The notes under the pieces are model-generated. The model ran no database searches, was not told where the DNA came from, and saw only the letters and a list, made by a program, of their open reading frames with translations. A program made the translations under genes and the position numbers. A DNA stretch of 64,000 nt from Epichloe hybrida (lineage: Eukaryota; Ascomycota; Sordariomycetes; Hypocreales; Clavicipitaceae), in the NCBI GenBank assembly GCA_019022495.1, contig JAFEKR010000002.1, forward strand, positions 1,612,001-1,676,000. The letters run 5' to 3'. This document shows, piece by piece, positions 11,595 to 23,400 of this stretch (position 1 is the first letter of the stretch; every line of letters starts with the position of its first letter).

Positions 11595-12174
11595 AATGAC
11601 CCGAGACTTCATGATGCGGCCGAGGGACACGCGTGATGATATAGAAACGGCCCACATGTACATGCTTGTAACTACTTTCTTCGTAAATATACTCCAAACA
11701 AACATGAATTGTTTGCAGAAAAACAGGCTTTAGAATAGTACCTGTTAACAGCTAGGCTAAATAGCCAAAAACGGAGTGCGCACCCCCAATAGTAGCTGCG
11801 ATAAATGAGCACATAGATGCTCAACAGTACCAAACTTCCGAATCCAAACGACTTTGTAGGAACAACCCCGTCGCCCCGTCTCGACTCATGAGGAATCCGA
11901 TTGTCCGGCAAACAGGACCATGATTTGGCGGCAATGACATGATTTCCACTTCCACTTCGCTACGCTACGCTTAAAAAAAAAAAAAAAGGAGATTTCGACG
12001 TAATATACTAAAACCCTTCATATATAGGCATGGAGAAGAAGAAGAAGAAGAAGAAGAAGAAAGGGAGATTTCGACGTGGTATACTAAAACCCTTCATATA
12101 TAGGCATGGGGAAGAAGAAGAAGAAAGGGAAAAAAAGGCACTCTCTTGCCAATAGTATATCCAAACACGCCCGC
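11595..12174. other. Intergenic region with a 76-bp duplication
   Basis: This lies between the glycosyltransferase-like gene and the 3' end of the - strand gene at 12175. No gene was recognised. Its only notable content is the tandem duplication at 11988-12129. Confidence 0.5.
11988..12129. repeat. 76-bp tandem duplication with GAA tracts
   Basis: A unit starting GGAGATTTCGACGT, containing CCCTTCATATATAGGCATGG and ending in an AAG run, occurs twice head to tail with a 76-bp period. The copies differ at a few bases and in AAG number. It lies just 3' of the gene ending at 12175. Confidence 0.85.
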
Positions 12175-13048
12175 TCAATTGCGGTCCACATAATCCGGGT
12201 CATCGTACGGATTCCACTCTTGCCCAGGGTAGCTCGTGGCACTCATCCGCGGCAGGTAGTTGGCATCATCCTCGGGGTCGCACCAGATCTTTTCCTCCTG
12301 GGCCGCCGCTTGCTCCGCCGTTGACGTGGGAACCTGCTTCCTCTTGGGTTCGGATACTTTGCGCTCCGGCGCGCTCCGGCTGTCTTTGCCCTTGTTCAGT
12401 CCCGGTGTTGGTGCTGCTGCTGCTGCATCGTGCGTGTCGTCCCGCTGCTTGGCCTCGTTTATGTCGGATGAAGCAGGTGGTTGCGCGAGAACATGGTCCG
12501 ACGCCACGATTCCAAACGAGGATGCGGAGTCCTGCGGCCGAGGAAAGGATAGTCGCGGTGCCGGGGGCGGCGCAGCAAAGTTTCGTTGCGCCGTGAAGAA
12601 GTGATGCGGCTGCGGCCCGGGGCGGCGCCCGACGTCGTAGGCCGTCGGGGCCGTCGCGCCCTCTCCGTGCACGGCAGAGTAGCCTCTCGGGATGGGGACC
12701 CGGTCGTAGCGAGGCTCGGGCTCCGTCTGCGTCTGCGTCGGCGCCGCAATCTGAGCATCCGACTGTTTCGAGTCTCTCTTGTTGAGAACGCTGATCATCT
12801 TTTTCTTCTTGCTGTTGTTGTTGCTGCTGCTGCTGCTGCTCTCCTTCTCCTTTGGTTTGGATCTCGATGGCCCACCACGCTGCCCGAGGCCGCGCTTCGC
12901 CAAGCCCTTCCATGTGAACCCTGTGCTTTCCTCCGCTTGCTCATGGTGAGGCGGATGAGCAGGCAGCCGGGGGTGGTCGTCTTGTTGTTGCAACGACGGA
13001 TACTGCTGCTGGCCCGTGCTGCCGGCGGGCTGGGGACGTATTCCGAAC

Positions 13049-13085
<37 letters not shown>

Positions 13086-15585
13086 GGTCGCCAGCCGGAC
13101 CGGCCACATTCGCAGACGCTCGTTCTTCTTTGGGAGGCGGAGAAGGCGGCCTCGAAAAGGAAAGGGGAGGGCCGGGGAGAAGGGCCCTGTCGTCGTCAGG
13201 CTCAGGGCCGAGCGATTCGCTCGTTGCATGATCCGCTGCTATCCTCGTCTGATGACTGTCAGCGTCAGCGGCGGGTCCAGGTCCAGCCGCCGGCCCTTGG
13301 CCGCCCGTCACATCAGAAATTGGGTTGTTGGTCCCGTCATCGCGAACTTGATGCTCTGCCAGATACTCTGCCGGACCCCCTGCGGACGTCCAACCCGACG
13401 CGATGGAAACATCGGGAGACACGGTGGACGGTCGGAGCAATTCGCCATCTGCGGGGGGGCCGTTACTCTGGGTCTGTTGCGGCTTTCCGGGTTGATGACT
13501 TGCTGGGTTGGAACCATGATGGTTCAACGAAGCGGGTTGCACCTTGGGTGTTGGTCGCATGTCACTCGTTATCGAAGGCGTGCTCGACGGCGAGGATCCA
13601 CGCGCGTTTTGCACCAGCGGTGGCTGATGCCGGTCAGGCCCCGGCCTCCTCCCCCTTCGCACCGCATCATCTGCGAATCGAGGTGGCAGATTGCTCTGCT
13701 GCCGAGGGGAGGGCTGCCGCGGGTCTGTCGGGTCGCCTCGTCCCGTCTTGGAGCCGGAGCGCGTCCCCAACATTCTGCTTATGAGGTCAGAAACAGACGA
13801 TCGTCGACCACGACGCTCCGAATGCCCACCACCAGTCGAATGGTGCTGCGAGCCTGTTTCGAAAGAACCGCTCGTGCCTGGGCGCCCGAGCCGCCGGAAT
13901 AGGGCTGCGGGAGGCTCCAGTGGTCCAGGTCCAGGTCCGGACAGCTGTTCGGAGCTTACGGGTCTCTCCTCATGCCTGTTATGGCGGATCACAACTCTCG
14001 AAACTTTCGTCAGCCCCGAGAACCTGTTCGTCTTTGGCGTTGTCGTCCCGGCCTCGTTGAAAGTCTGCGCGGTGGTCGGCTGGTCTTGGGCCAGGTTCAA
14101 GTTGGAGTTCGACCCGCGACGCTCACGCGAGGTGGCTCTTGCAATTCTGTGGCCCAAGTCTTGGAAAGGCCCGGAATTCCTGCTCCCTCGTCCAAGTTCT
14201 TCATCGGGGGGGCCGACGCCTGCGATAGAGAACTCATTTGTTCGAGATCTTGGCAAGATTGTCTCGGTGCTGGCGAGCGATGGTTGACATGGTGCATCAT
14301 GAGGCCGAGGGCCGTTGCGTGCGCTCCATCTTGACCACTGGTCAGCAGGATGGGCAAACAGTTCGGGCCATCTTTGCGCAGACGAAGGCGGGACATTCCA
14401 TCTCTGTCCAAGAGAGGCCGGCGCCATGGTATTTGGCGGTGCATGACGTTGGGCGGACTGCTGCAACGGTCGATGAACGGGATGTTGCACATGCTGCTGT
14501 TGCTGCTGAGATTGAGCCTGAGGTTGATTTGCGGCTTGCCGTGGTTGGGGCTCTGCTGGGAAATCCGAACATGTCAGGCCTGTTTCCTTGTCAAAGCCGT
14601 ACATGACTTGAGGGGGCGAAGTCCCCGTTCCCGAGCGGTTTCTTGACACGGGGTTGAGCGGTTCCGTCAACTTGCTTTCTTCGAGCTTCCAAGGCCCGGA
14701 GATTGGGAGCCTTTGGGAGGGATGCAACACCTGCTGAGGGGTCTGCGTCTGTGTCACTGGAACTTGATCTTGAGCTTGAGCTTGAGCTTGAACTTGTTGC
14801 CCATCATGAAATCCGAACTGTACCTCGGGCGGACCGGGCTGATGCCCTGGTCTCCCGGCATCTCTTGGAGGGCTATCTGGTGCAACCTCCGAGTGGGAAA
14901 CAAGGACAGCATCTTTGCTTTGCTGGGTCAATGCCGTGGGGGCTATCACATCCCGGCCACGAATGTCAGAAACGGCTAGAATCGTTGGCTCTTGCGATGA
15001 GTACGAATGATGCGGCGGATTCTGCAGCGACGTTGCAGTACCGCGCACCATGTCGCTAACATTGGCTTGGGCAGCCCGCTCATGTTCATCATCATCATCA
15101 TCATCATCATCGATGGGAAAACGAGCAGCAGCTCCGCGAGCCCTCGTCTCTGAGCCGTGTTCATTTGCACTGACATTTACATCCCAGGTATCGTGCCCAG
15201 CAGCTCGGCCGTTCTGGGAATAGGACAGTGATGGGGGAGGCGCGCTCTGTGATGCTGCAAGTACTGATGATGCCGAATGTGGTATCACCAGCCTACTCAA
15301 TCCCGCCGTGGCTCGCGACGGATGCCCGGAATGTGACGGAGAGGGCGGAACGGCATGTCGCAAAGCAGTGACCGACTGAGCGGAGCCGGCGTTGGGCGCC
15401 GAGGACCTCCACTCCGCCATATCCGGAGGTGCACTGACTTCGGCCTGCTGTTGTGGGGCCTCTCCGTCTCCACGAGACATTGATTTAAATCCGAGGCCCC
15501 GGCCCAGGCCCAGGCCCAGGCCCCATGACACACGCCGATCAGCCTTGGTGACTTTGGGCTCATCACTTGGAGGAACCGCTTCGCC
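12175..15585 (-). CDS. Large low-complexity protein, possibly 3' exon of next gene
   Basis: The open frame reads 1,136 codons from an apparent TAG acceptor at 15588-15586 to the stop at 12175. No catalytic domain is recognised. The first 20 codons (GEAVPPSDEPKVTKADRR) read like protein but have no ATG, so a 5' exon is required. The body is disordered and repetitive: an Asp run near 15085-15110, Gln-rich and QAQA segments, a pure CAA-coded polyQ at 13050-13086, Ser/Asn/Lys runs, and Pro-rich stretches. The C terminus ends YPGQEWNPYDDPDYVDRN. It may be joined to the upstream - strand gene through a 351-bp intron. A long + strand frame across 12586-13902 is taken as a composition artefact. Function unknown; a scaffold role would be speculation. 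Confidence 0.6.
13050..13086. repeat. CAA trinucleotide repeat coding polyQ
   Basis: A run of about twelve TTG triplets on the + strand encodes polyglutamine on the - strand. The pure tract suggests length instability. Confidence 0.9.
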
Positions 15586-15936
15586 CTATTTAACACAATT
15601 CTTCATTAATACCCATTGATTCTTGCAGATGCGACTATAGATTGGTGTTGCGGCTATGAGATCTGGGTTGGGAGATGAACAAAAATCATGGGGAAAAATG
15701 TGTCGCGTCAATTATGAGTCATCCATCCATCTCTTCATCAGATCACGACTGCATAGACTGCGCTTGGGAATCGCGCGCCCAGCAGCTTGCGGTACCTCTC
15801 CGCATACATCCAGCTTGCAGCGACAAATCAACCTGAGAATTTCCTGTGAAGCGAGTGAAACAGTCCCTTTTCGCGGGCACGGTTTTGGAGGATGAAGAAG
15901 GACAAGGGGAAAAAAAAATTGCAATCAGTGAAATAC
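15586..15936 (-). other. Possible 351-bp intron or short intergenic gap
   Basis: GTATTT at 15936 and TAG ending at 15586 bracket DNA with stops in all - strand frames. Both borders are phase 0, so removal fuses the flanking frames without a shift. No ATG exon that would splice in frame to 15585 was found inside it. Confidence 0.4.
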
Positions 15937-18531
15937 CTTGTCCCCAGTCCCACGTAATTTGCTTCTTCCCTTGCTCAACAACCCTTTCCCCATTTTGCCA
16001 GCCGAATGCATCAATTCTTTACTCTTGTTTCCAATCTGATTTCCAGAGTGTCCAAATGTGCTGCCAGCTGGATGACTCGGTATCGGCAAGCCTGCCAGGC
16101 GGCTACGACTGGTTGGTGAAGCGGCGGTATTCGGCGAGCTGGCGTTGAGATACTGTTGATAGTAGTATGGCTGCTGAGAGAAAGGGCTGTTCGCACCCGC
16201 TTGTGTTGGGGCATTCGACCCGGGGGCGACTTGCTGAGATCCTTGCGCACCGAAAAGACGTCCATTCAAGCCCATATCGGGGTGCTCGGCTCTCAGATAG
16301 ACCAACCAATTCTCTAGGCCAGAATCTGTGGTTGCAAATATTTCTCGTGATTCGTTGTACTTGGCGATGCGTTCCTCGGAGCTGCCCAGATTCATGATTT
16401 CCCGAAAGCTCATGATTTGGGGCTGTGGCTGTTGGGACGTAGGTGTCCATGATACCGGGCTGGGACTGTGTTGTTCAACGAGGGCAGGGTGGTTCTCAGG
16501 CGGAGAAGTGGATGAGACGGGATATGAGTCTGCATGAGCCAGTGCCTTCTCGTCTGCGAGCGATAGCCGATTGAAAGCACGAGATGACGTCGGACCTGTA
16601 TCACTTGCAGGAGTGACGGGAGAGGGTACTTCGAGTGCGGGCTTCAGGACAACAGGCGGCTGGCTGCTGCTAGCCGAGACTTGAGGAGAAACTCCGACAG
16701 CCCTAGACGTTTGAATGGCCGAATCCTCAGAGCCGCCCGCGGATTGATCATCAACAGCCATCAAGCTCTGGTGACTTTTACCTTCAATGCTCTTGACTGC
16801 GGGTGCGGTAGATGAAGCCGCAAGTAGGGCAGACTGATGTTGAGTCTGAGCCTGAGCCTGCACAACTTGTTCCTCGGCTTCCCACGAGAACTGGCGGCGT
16901 AGCATAGAAGACTGAGACGATACGAGTGGCTCTGTTGGTTGTTCGGTCGGGCTGGTCATGGACTGGCTTGTCGATGCATCCTTTCTGTCGGGGACGTCGG
17001 GGATCGATGGGATGTTTGCCAGAGCATCAAAAGATTTGGTGTTGGTCTCTGATCCTTCCCAGCGGTCATCATGGCCTTTCAGTGTGTAGTTGCTGTCTCT
17101 AGGGCCAGTGTGTCCCGAAGATTGTGAGCCCTGGCTGGAAGGCTGCCTGTTGAAAGACCTGCCAGGCGTCGCGGGTGGACTCAGCGATTTCAAAATCTCA
17201 TCACTCAACATATCGTTGTCCTTGACGGGAGACGAAGCTACTGTGTCAAAAGTGGCCTGCCGTGTAATGGAGCCTAGCGCAGTACTGACTTCATGGCCAG
17301 ACTTGGCATGTTCCGTGCTCAAATCCTTTCGTGAAGGAATTGCTTCCGTTTCCGACAGAAGATTTCCAGGAGCCAGACGCGCAGGTGCGCGAGGACTAGG
17401 AGTTCTGAGCGGCGCAATCGTTTGAATGTCGGAGTCTGGATATAGATTGGGGACGTTGTCTCTCGAAAGGGAGTTGGGAGATTTTGGTGCCAGAATAGGT
17501 GTGCCACTCTTGACTGCTGTGTTCTTCGTGATGGTTTGTGGAGCTGGAGTTGGAGCTGGCGAAACAACTCCGGCAGTGCCCGGCTCAATCTCACTGGTTC
17601 TTCTTTTCACGGCATCCTTCGCCTTGTCCATGGATTCCGCAGCAAGGGGTTGTTGCCCAGTAGTCGCAACATTCTCATTGTTGTAGCTCGACGGCACCAC
17701 TTCTGGTTTGTTGCTTGGGGAGTGCAAGGAATCTCCACGAGCATTTTCAACCACTGATTTACTTGGGGGAAGATTGTTCCCGCCTGGCGAGAACAGATCT
17801 GTCCCAAAGGCAGACATTCGAGCGAGGTCGGGCAGCTTGGGGCTAGCCGACAGACGGCGCGTATCACCGGCATCATCACCATCCTGTTCCATGAATTCGG
17901 GTCTGCTAGCAGCATTGAAGTTCTCATCTTTCCCCATTGGGTCGGATCGCAGATGGGCTGTATTAGAAATCGACTTTGGCTCCTTCCCATTTCCTTCCTC
18001 CGTGCGACCAAGAATGTCAGATGATCGTACGACTGAGTCAGCATTATTATGCCGAGTTGCTGCGGTTTGTTCTGATGGCGTGGTCACCCCCGGCTGCAAA
18101 TGGGTGCCTTTAGCGCCATATGTAAGGTTGATTCTATCAAGCGAACGTCTATCCCTCGGATGACCCGATTGAACTGGGCTAACAATAGACGGCTGTGTTT
18201 GAAGGGATGGCAGGCTCGATTCTCTCGACCGAGCAGCGAGCGTTGCCGGTTTTGGCATTGGAGGCGCCAGCATTGGTTCCAATTCGTCATCTTCGTACTC
18301 ATCAGCGCCCCAGTCGTCACCGTCGTAGTTCTGTACTTTAGCCTCAACCCATTTCTTCGTCTTCGTCCTGTTAACATTGACCTGGTATGCGTTGTTGTCT
18401 GTGGGTGTTTGCGGAGACCTGAAAAAAAAAAAAAAAAACAGTTATCAGCGTTGGTACGGCCCAGGCGGATGGGGCCAGACTTACATTGGGGCTTGACCAC
18501 AGGCAGAGCCGTGATTAATGGGACTGTCCAT
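15925..18531 (-). CDS. Disordered acidic-start fungal protein, function unknown
   Basis: Exon 1 is 18531-18485 and exon 2 starts at 18418, separated by a 66-bp GT-AG intron with a T-rich tract before CAG. The product has 846 residues if it stops at 15925. Near the N terminus is a compact conserved-looking segment, RTKTKKWVEAKVQNYDGD, then DWGADEYEDDELEP. A long Ser/Thr/Pro-rich disordered region follows. Close to the C terminus a structured block (MSFREIMNLGSSEERIAKYN, then GLENWLVYLRAEHPD) precedes a Lys/Gly tail ending GTGDKVFH. No named domain could be assigned. The last codons also contain a possible donor (GTATTT at 15936) that would splice in frame to 15585, so the two long frames may form one 1,979-residue protein. 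It starts divergently from the Sed5 gene, sharing about 1.3 kb. Confidence 0.7.
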
Positions 18532-19854
18532 GACTCTATGCACGATGCGTAGAACTCGAGGACGATGTCTTGCTAACCATGCATAGCTGCGGACGCGATG
18601 CGGTGTCGAACCTCGTTCTCAAAGTTGCGGGCTTGTCACTGCCAGCGCCCAGGTTGAAACAACAAGCGCTACGGAGTACTAAAGGCAAAGATGCGATTCG
18701 AATGGAATGCCTTGTTAATGCAATAGGACAGAAGCGAAGCAGCGATAGAATCTGCAGAGAAAACAAGATCAAAAGGGCGTGGGATTGCGCTGGCTGGGGC
18801 GGGAAGGGAGCTCCAGATTACCCGTAGTGTGTATACGGAGTACATACATAATACCCTAGGTACCCCCCTTGGTATGCGGGCTTGCGGGTACTCCTCCGTA
18901 GAATGCAGGGAACGGGACGGGGTTGTCGGCACGAGGGCGGTGCTATTAGTGGAGCCACATATCAAGGTATTGACATCTGGTCTTTGAATATGCAAGTACG
19001 GATGGATGCAGGTACCTCTGCTCTGGAATTTGCGATAAGGGGGTGGGTCGTGACGTTGGACTGCTTCTTCTGGTGGCGCAGTTTAACAGCTGATGTATTT
19101 TTAGTTCTGCGAAGAACACATCTCAAGATTCGTCGAGGGTTTCATTTCCTCGGCTATTTGTGCCGTTTTCACCGTGATTGCTTCTCTCATGGTAAGAAAA
19201 TTACCTGCGGAGTACTCCGTAATACGGAATACATGGACTACCCAGGTAGATTGTTGAGCGTTGAATGCTACCACTGCCTACCACTGACCAGGCAGGGTGT
19301 GGCGCACCCCAAACATTTAACCAGCCAGCCATCCAGCCATCCAGTCTGTGGCGGCGCTGCACCACACGTCCAAGGCCCCTTTCCGTCTGCGCCGGCGCAG
19401 GCAGGCCAAGTGCCGACCACGTGTGTCGTACTCCATAATCCGTCGTTGGACCATTTTGGACACGACAGAAGATGCCAGTTCCTCCACTGCCGAACCACCA
19501 AGCCAACTCTTGCGCATCAATCAACGCTCTACTCCTCCACGCTCCCTTGGCACCTGATGAGATTTCGATAACATTTCTTCGACGTTGCCTCTGTTCCTGC
19601 ACTGCCCACCTACGGCCATTCTTTTCGCTCGCGACGAACCCGCTCTGCCCGTTTTGACACGTACGAATCTCGATCGCGAACAACGACAAATGCGCAGTTG
19701 AATCACCTATCAACCAGCCTCTAAATCGACTCTCGAGAGCCAGGTTCACCATATTCTCTTCTACATATTCTCGCTCATACACGCTCAACTACGAAGCCTC
19801 GCTGGTCGCACCTCCTTGAGGCCGAACGTTTGTCATAGATAACGTGCCGTCGCA
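18532..19854. promoter_or_regulatory. Divergent promoter region upstream of Sed5
   Basis: About 1.3 kb separates two divergent gene starts, and it contains no supported gene. It contains CGG-AGTACT-CCG at 19208-19219, a perfect palindrome, and TACGGAGTAC copies near 18671 and 18833. CAGCCATC repeats lie near 19321. Its regulatory role is inferred from position only. Confidence 0.45.
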
Positions 19855-20932
19855 ATGGCTGTCGCGTCGATTCAGGATAGAACATCCGAGTTCAAATCGG
19901 TTCTTTTGCAAGCCCAGAAACGTCAAAATGCCAGCAAGGTCGGCGCGCAGAGGCGGTCTCTCCTGACCGATGCCCAGAAAGCCGCCGCGGATGGACATGT
20001 ACAGCCCAAGAGGTCAGACTTTGCCAGAAAGGCTGCTGAAATTGGGCGAGGCATCTCTGCGACCATGGGCAAATTGGAGAAGCTAGCCCAGCGTGCGTAA
20101 CTTACCGTGTCATTGCGTCGTACCTCTTGCATGCTAACAATTGGAAACAGTGGCTAAGCGAAGGACATTGTTCGACGACCGACCGGTGGAAATCAACGAG
20201 CTGACGTTCGTCATCAAGCAGGACCTGTCGTCCTTGAATCAGCAAATCGGATCCCTACAGAATCTTACGAAGCTGCAACACCCCAAGGCTGATCAAGAAG
20301 GCGAGCACAACAAGAACGTCGTCTACTTGCTCCAGGGCAAATTAACCGATGTCTCGGTCAATTTCAAGGACGTCCTGGAGGAGCGAACAAAGAACATTCA
20401 GGCTTCGAGATCAAGGACCGAGAACTTCATCTCATCAGTGTCACAACATGCTGGGCCCTCCATACAGCAATCAGCCTCGCCATTATACGGTACCCCAAAT
20501 CGAGCTTCCCCTGCCCCTGGGCCAGACACATTGTCCCTCAACCCTGTTGGCGACCAGCAACTGTTGATGATGGAAGAGGCCCAACCCGCGAATACCTATA
20601 TCCAGCAAAGAGGCGAGGCCATCGAAGCCATCGAAAAAACCATTGGTGAGCTGGGCAGCATCTTTGGCCAGCTTGCAACCATGGTGTCAGAGCAAAGCGA
20701 GATGATCCAGAGAATCGACGCCAACACGGAGGATGTCGTTGATAATGTGGACGGTGCTCAAAGAGAGCTGTTGAAGTACTGGTCACGCGTCTCAAGTAAC
20801 CGATGGCTCATTGCCAAGATGTTTGGCGTATTGATGATATTCTTCCTGTGAGTTGCACCAGTCGAGCCGTCTTTAGGATAAAGAGCCGTAGCTAACAACG
20901 GTGACAGTTTGTGGGTTTTGGTCTCGGGATAA
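19855..20932 (+). CDS. SED5: Syntaxin-5 type Golgi t-SNARE Sed5
   Basis: Three exons: 19855-20092, 20151-20847 and 20908-20932, with GT-AG introns of 58 and 60 bp. Each intron has a CTAAC-like branch site. The product has 319 residues. The N terminus carries IQDRTSEF (residues 6-13), the DRTxEF peptide by which Sed5/syntaxin-5 binds the SM protein Sly1. A Habc-type helical region follows. The Qa-SNARE motif spans about 226-288 with the zero-layer Gln at 253 (IFGQLATMV). A C-terminal anchor lies at about 299-318, ending LLWVLVSG. Sed5 is the cis-Golgi Qa-SNARE for ER-to-Golgi and intra-Golgi fusion and is essential in yeast. The tiny last exon of 25 bp encodes the end of the anchor. Confidence 0.93.
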
Positions 20933-21761
20933 GTAAGACAAGGCAGTGACAGGAGAAAAACAAACAATTGCAAAATTTGCTTGTACGGGACACTTTTTTT
21001 TTTCACCTGGTTTGACACCATGCCGGATTTTCTATGTTCGTTTACATCATTGGCGGGGTTTTTATTTTATTTTTTTCTCGTTTCCTTTGACTACCTATCT
21101 TAGACGCGTCTAGTCCGTAGAGTACGGCTAGATCAGACGCATTGATGCTTGAGCAGCAGCGCGACTGCTGCTTTCTTCGACCAAATGGAGCGGTCTGTGT
21201 TTTGTTACTCGCCTTTCGCGTCAATGACCAGTGCGAAATCCACGCAGTGTTTGGCAACAGTCACCCGACACATTCTGGAACGCAGTGCCGCAGTCTGCGA
21301 ACCGCCCCCGACCCCGCCCCCGACCGCCGACGCATCATCACATCAATTGATTCTAGTTGACGTACGGATTAGTCCGTACGGGGCTGGCGCTCACGGTCCT
21401 GTTTCCCCATGCCAGCACGGAGTAGTCCGTACCAACAACGCCAACGCCCCCCTCCCCCCACTTCACATCCCGCCTTTAGCTGTCATCGCCGACACCAGCC
21501 AGTTGCGGTTCCATCGGGGTTTGAAACACTAAACCCCCCCCCAAAGCTCAATTGACCCCAGTTGCCGGCACCCGTCATAGTCTTCCAAGCTCCCACGTCG
21601 ACAGCTCGCTTGTTTCTCGTTTTGCAATATAATAGTCGATAATCCAGCTTTGTGCACCCAGAATAGACCTTGATCAACTCCTCATCCCCATTCACGGATG
21701 ACCGTCCATTGTCTCTGTGCACCACCCAACCAGAAACAAACAGAAGAACTTTTTCAACGCA
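20933..21761. promoter_or_regulatory. Intergenic region with two CGG-N6-CCG palindromes
   Basis: This is the 3' flank of Sed5 and the promoter side of the aldo-keto reductase gene. CGG-ATTAGT-CCG (21365-21376), inside the longer palindrome CGTACGGA/TCCGTACG, and CGG-AGTAGT-CCG (21418-21429) fit the spacing used by some Zn2Cys6 regulators. Binding is inferred only from the pattern. Confidence 0.45.
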
Positions 21762-23174
21762 ATGTCAGACCTCAAGTTCAAGCTCAACACGGGTGCTGAG
21801 ATACCCGCCGTCGGCCTATAAACATCCCTCTCATCCCGATTCAGGCCACCCTTTCCCCCCCCACACAAAACTCACATCGAGAACAGGAACCTGGCAATCC
21901 AAGCCGGGCGAGGTCCAGAACGCCGTCTCATATGCCCTCCAGAACGGATACAAGCTCATTGACGGCGCATACTGCTACGGCAACGAGGACGAGGTCGGCG
22001 AGGGCCTCAAGGAGGCTTTCAGCCATGGTGTCAAGAGAGAGGATGTCTTTGTCGTGAGCAAGGTGTGGGCTACGTACAACACCCGTGTGGCGGAGGGCTT
22101 GGACAAGAGCTTGAAGAGCTTGGGTCTCGAATACGTTGATCTGTATCTCATTGTAAGTTTTTTCCACCGCACACTGTTTTATAATTTTTTTTTGGGGGGG
22201 GTCGTCCAGGTGTTTACCCCCCCCCCCCCCATTTCCCAACGCTCTTTCATTCCCATCAAAATGGCTCATGGTACGATTCGGTAGCATTGGCCCCTTTTGT
22301 TGAACCCACAAGGTAAAGTCTTCGGTGTCATCCCCATCGGTGCCATCATATCCGGACTCATTCGGGTCGGGTCTAACACAAATCCGTGTCTCGTAGGAAA
22401 TGACGACAAGTTCCCCAAGAAGGCTGACGGGTCACGCGACATCATCACGGGCTGGGATCACGTCGAGGCGTGGAAACAGATGGAGGACGTCTTTGCTTCA
22501 GGCAAGGCCAAGGCCATCGGTGTCTGCAACGTAGGTTCTCACAGCCGTGTACACACACGCACACACACACACACACACAAAAAGAAACATGAAAAGAACG
22601 TGGGAAAACCGGGTTCGGATGAAGGAACAAAATACTAAACAATCTCGAATGCGCAGTAAAGAAGTACCTGGAGCAGCTGCTCCCCCGTGCCAAGGTCATC
22701 CCCGCCGTGAACCAGATCGAGAACCACCCCTGCCTCCCGCAGCAGGAAATCGTCAATCTGTGCAGGGAAAAGGGCATTCACGTCATGGCGTACAGCCCTC
22801 TTGGCAGCACGGGCGGGCCCGTGATGAGCGCCGAGCCCGTCGTCAAGCTCGCGGAAAAGAAGGGCGTCAGCGCTTCCACCATCCTGTTGAGTTATCACGG
22901 TGAGAGCTTTTGTCCCGTGTCTGCCCCATCATGCGAAAGAAGCCCATCTGATGAACGTTTCTGATACTTGCTTCTAGTGGCTCGAGGCAACACCGTTCTG
23001 GCAAAATCTGTCACTCCCGCGCGCATCAAGGCCAATTTGGATATCGTGAAGCTGGGGGCTGACGAGCTGAAGAGCCTGACAGACTACTCTGATGATCTTG
23101 CCAAGAAGGGCGAGCTGAAGCGCTACGTGTACCCGCCTTTTGGCATTGACTTTGGTTTCCCGGATAAGCAGTAG
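21762..23174 (+). CDS. Aldo-keto reductase (GCY1/glycerol dehydrogenase-like), damaged splice site
   Basis: Six exons are inferred: 21762 to about 21817, 21887-22152, 22285-22312, 22397-22534, 22657-22899 and 22978-23174. All four catalytic residues of the family are visible: Asp45 and Tyr50 (LIDGAYCYGNE), Lys78 (VVSKVW) and the His of HWP after the second intron. SYHVARGNTVLAKS near the end is the usual NADPH-binding segment. The closest familiar group is fungal glycerol 2-dehydrogenase / GCY1-type reductases. Two junctions are odd. At the first intron the sequence reads CTA-TAAAC where CTAG|GTAAAC is expected, as if GG were lost. The fourth intron must use GTTCTC rather than the nearby GTAGGT to keep frame. 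This could be a sequence error or early decay. It converges with the sorbitol dehydrogenase gene. Confidence 0.75.
22553..22578. repeat. CA dinucleotide microsatellite in an intron
   Basis: A short run of alternating AC lies inside the fourth intron of the aldo-keto reductase gene. Confidence 0.8.
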
Positions 23175-23400
23175 AGATGATTCGAGAATGGGAAGATGGT
23201 GGCGTTGGAAAATTGCATGGTAGAGATGTTGTAGAACAGTATTCATCACCTTGGTTCCATTTCTGCTTGAATCTTTCATCTTCATCTCTGGGGCAGCGTC
23301 CAGCATCTGGTGTATTTGTATATTCGATTTACCCAACAAACTCCGGCTACTACATATGCTCCCCCTCCCTCCCTGCACTTCTGTTCTGTTCCCGTGGAAT

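Noticed and set aside
12586..13902. Long + strand open frame of 438 codons
   Set aside because: It lies opposite the - strand low-complexity gene and reads Leu/Arg-rich text produced by the complement of its repeats; no domain or start context.
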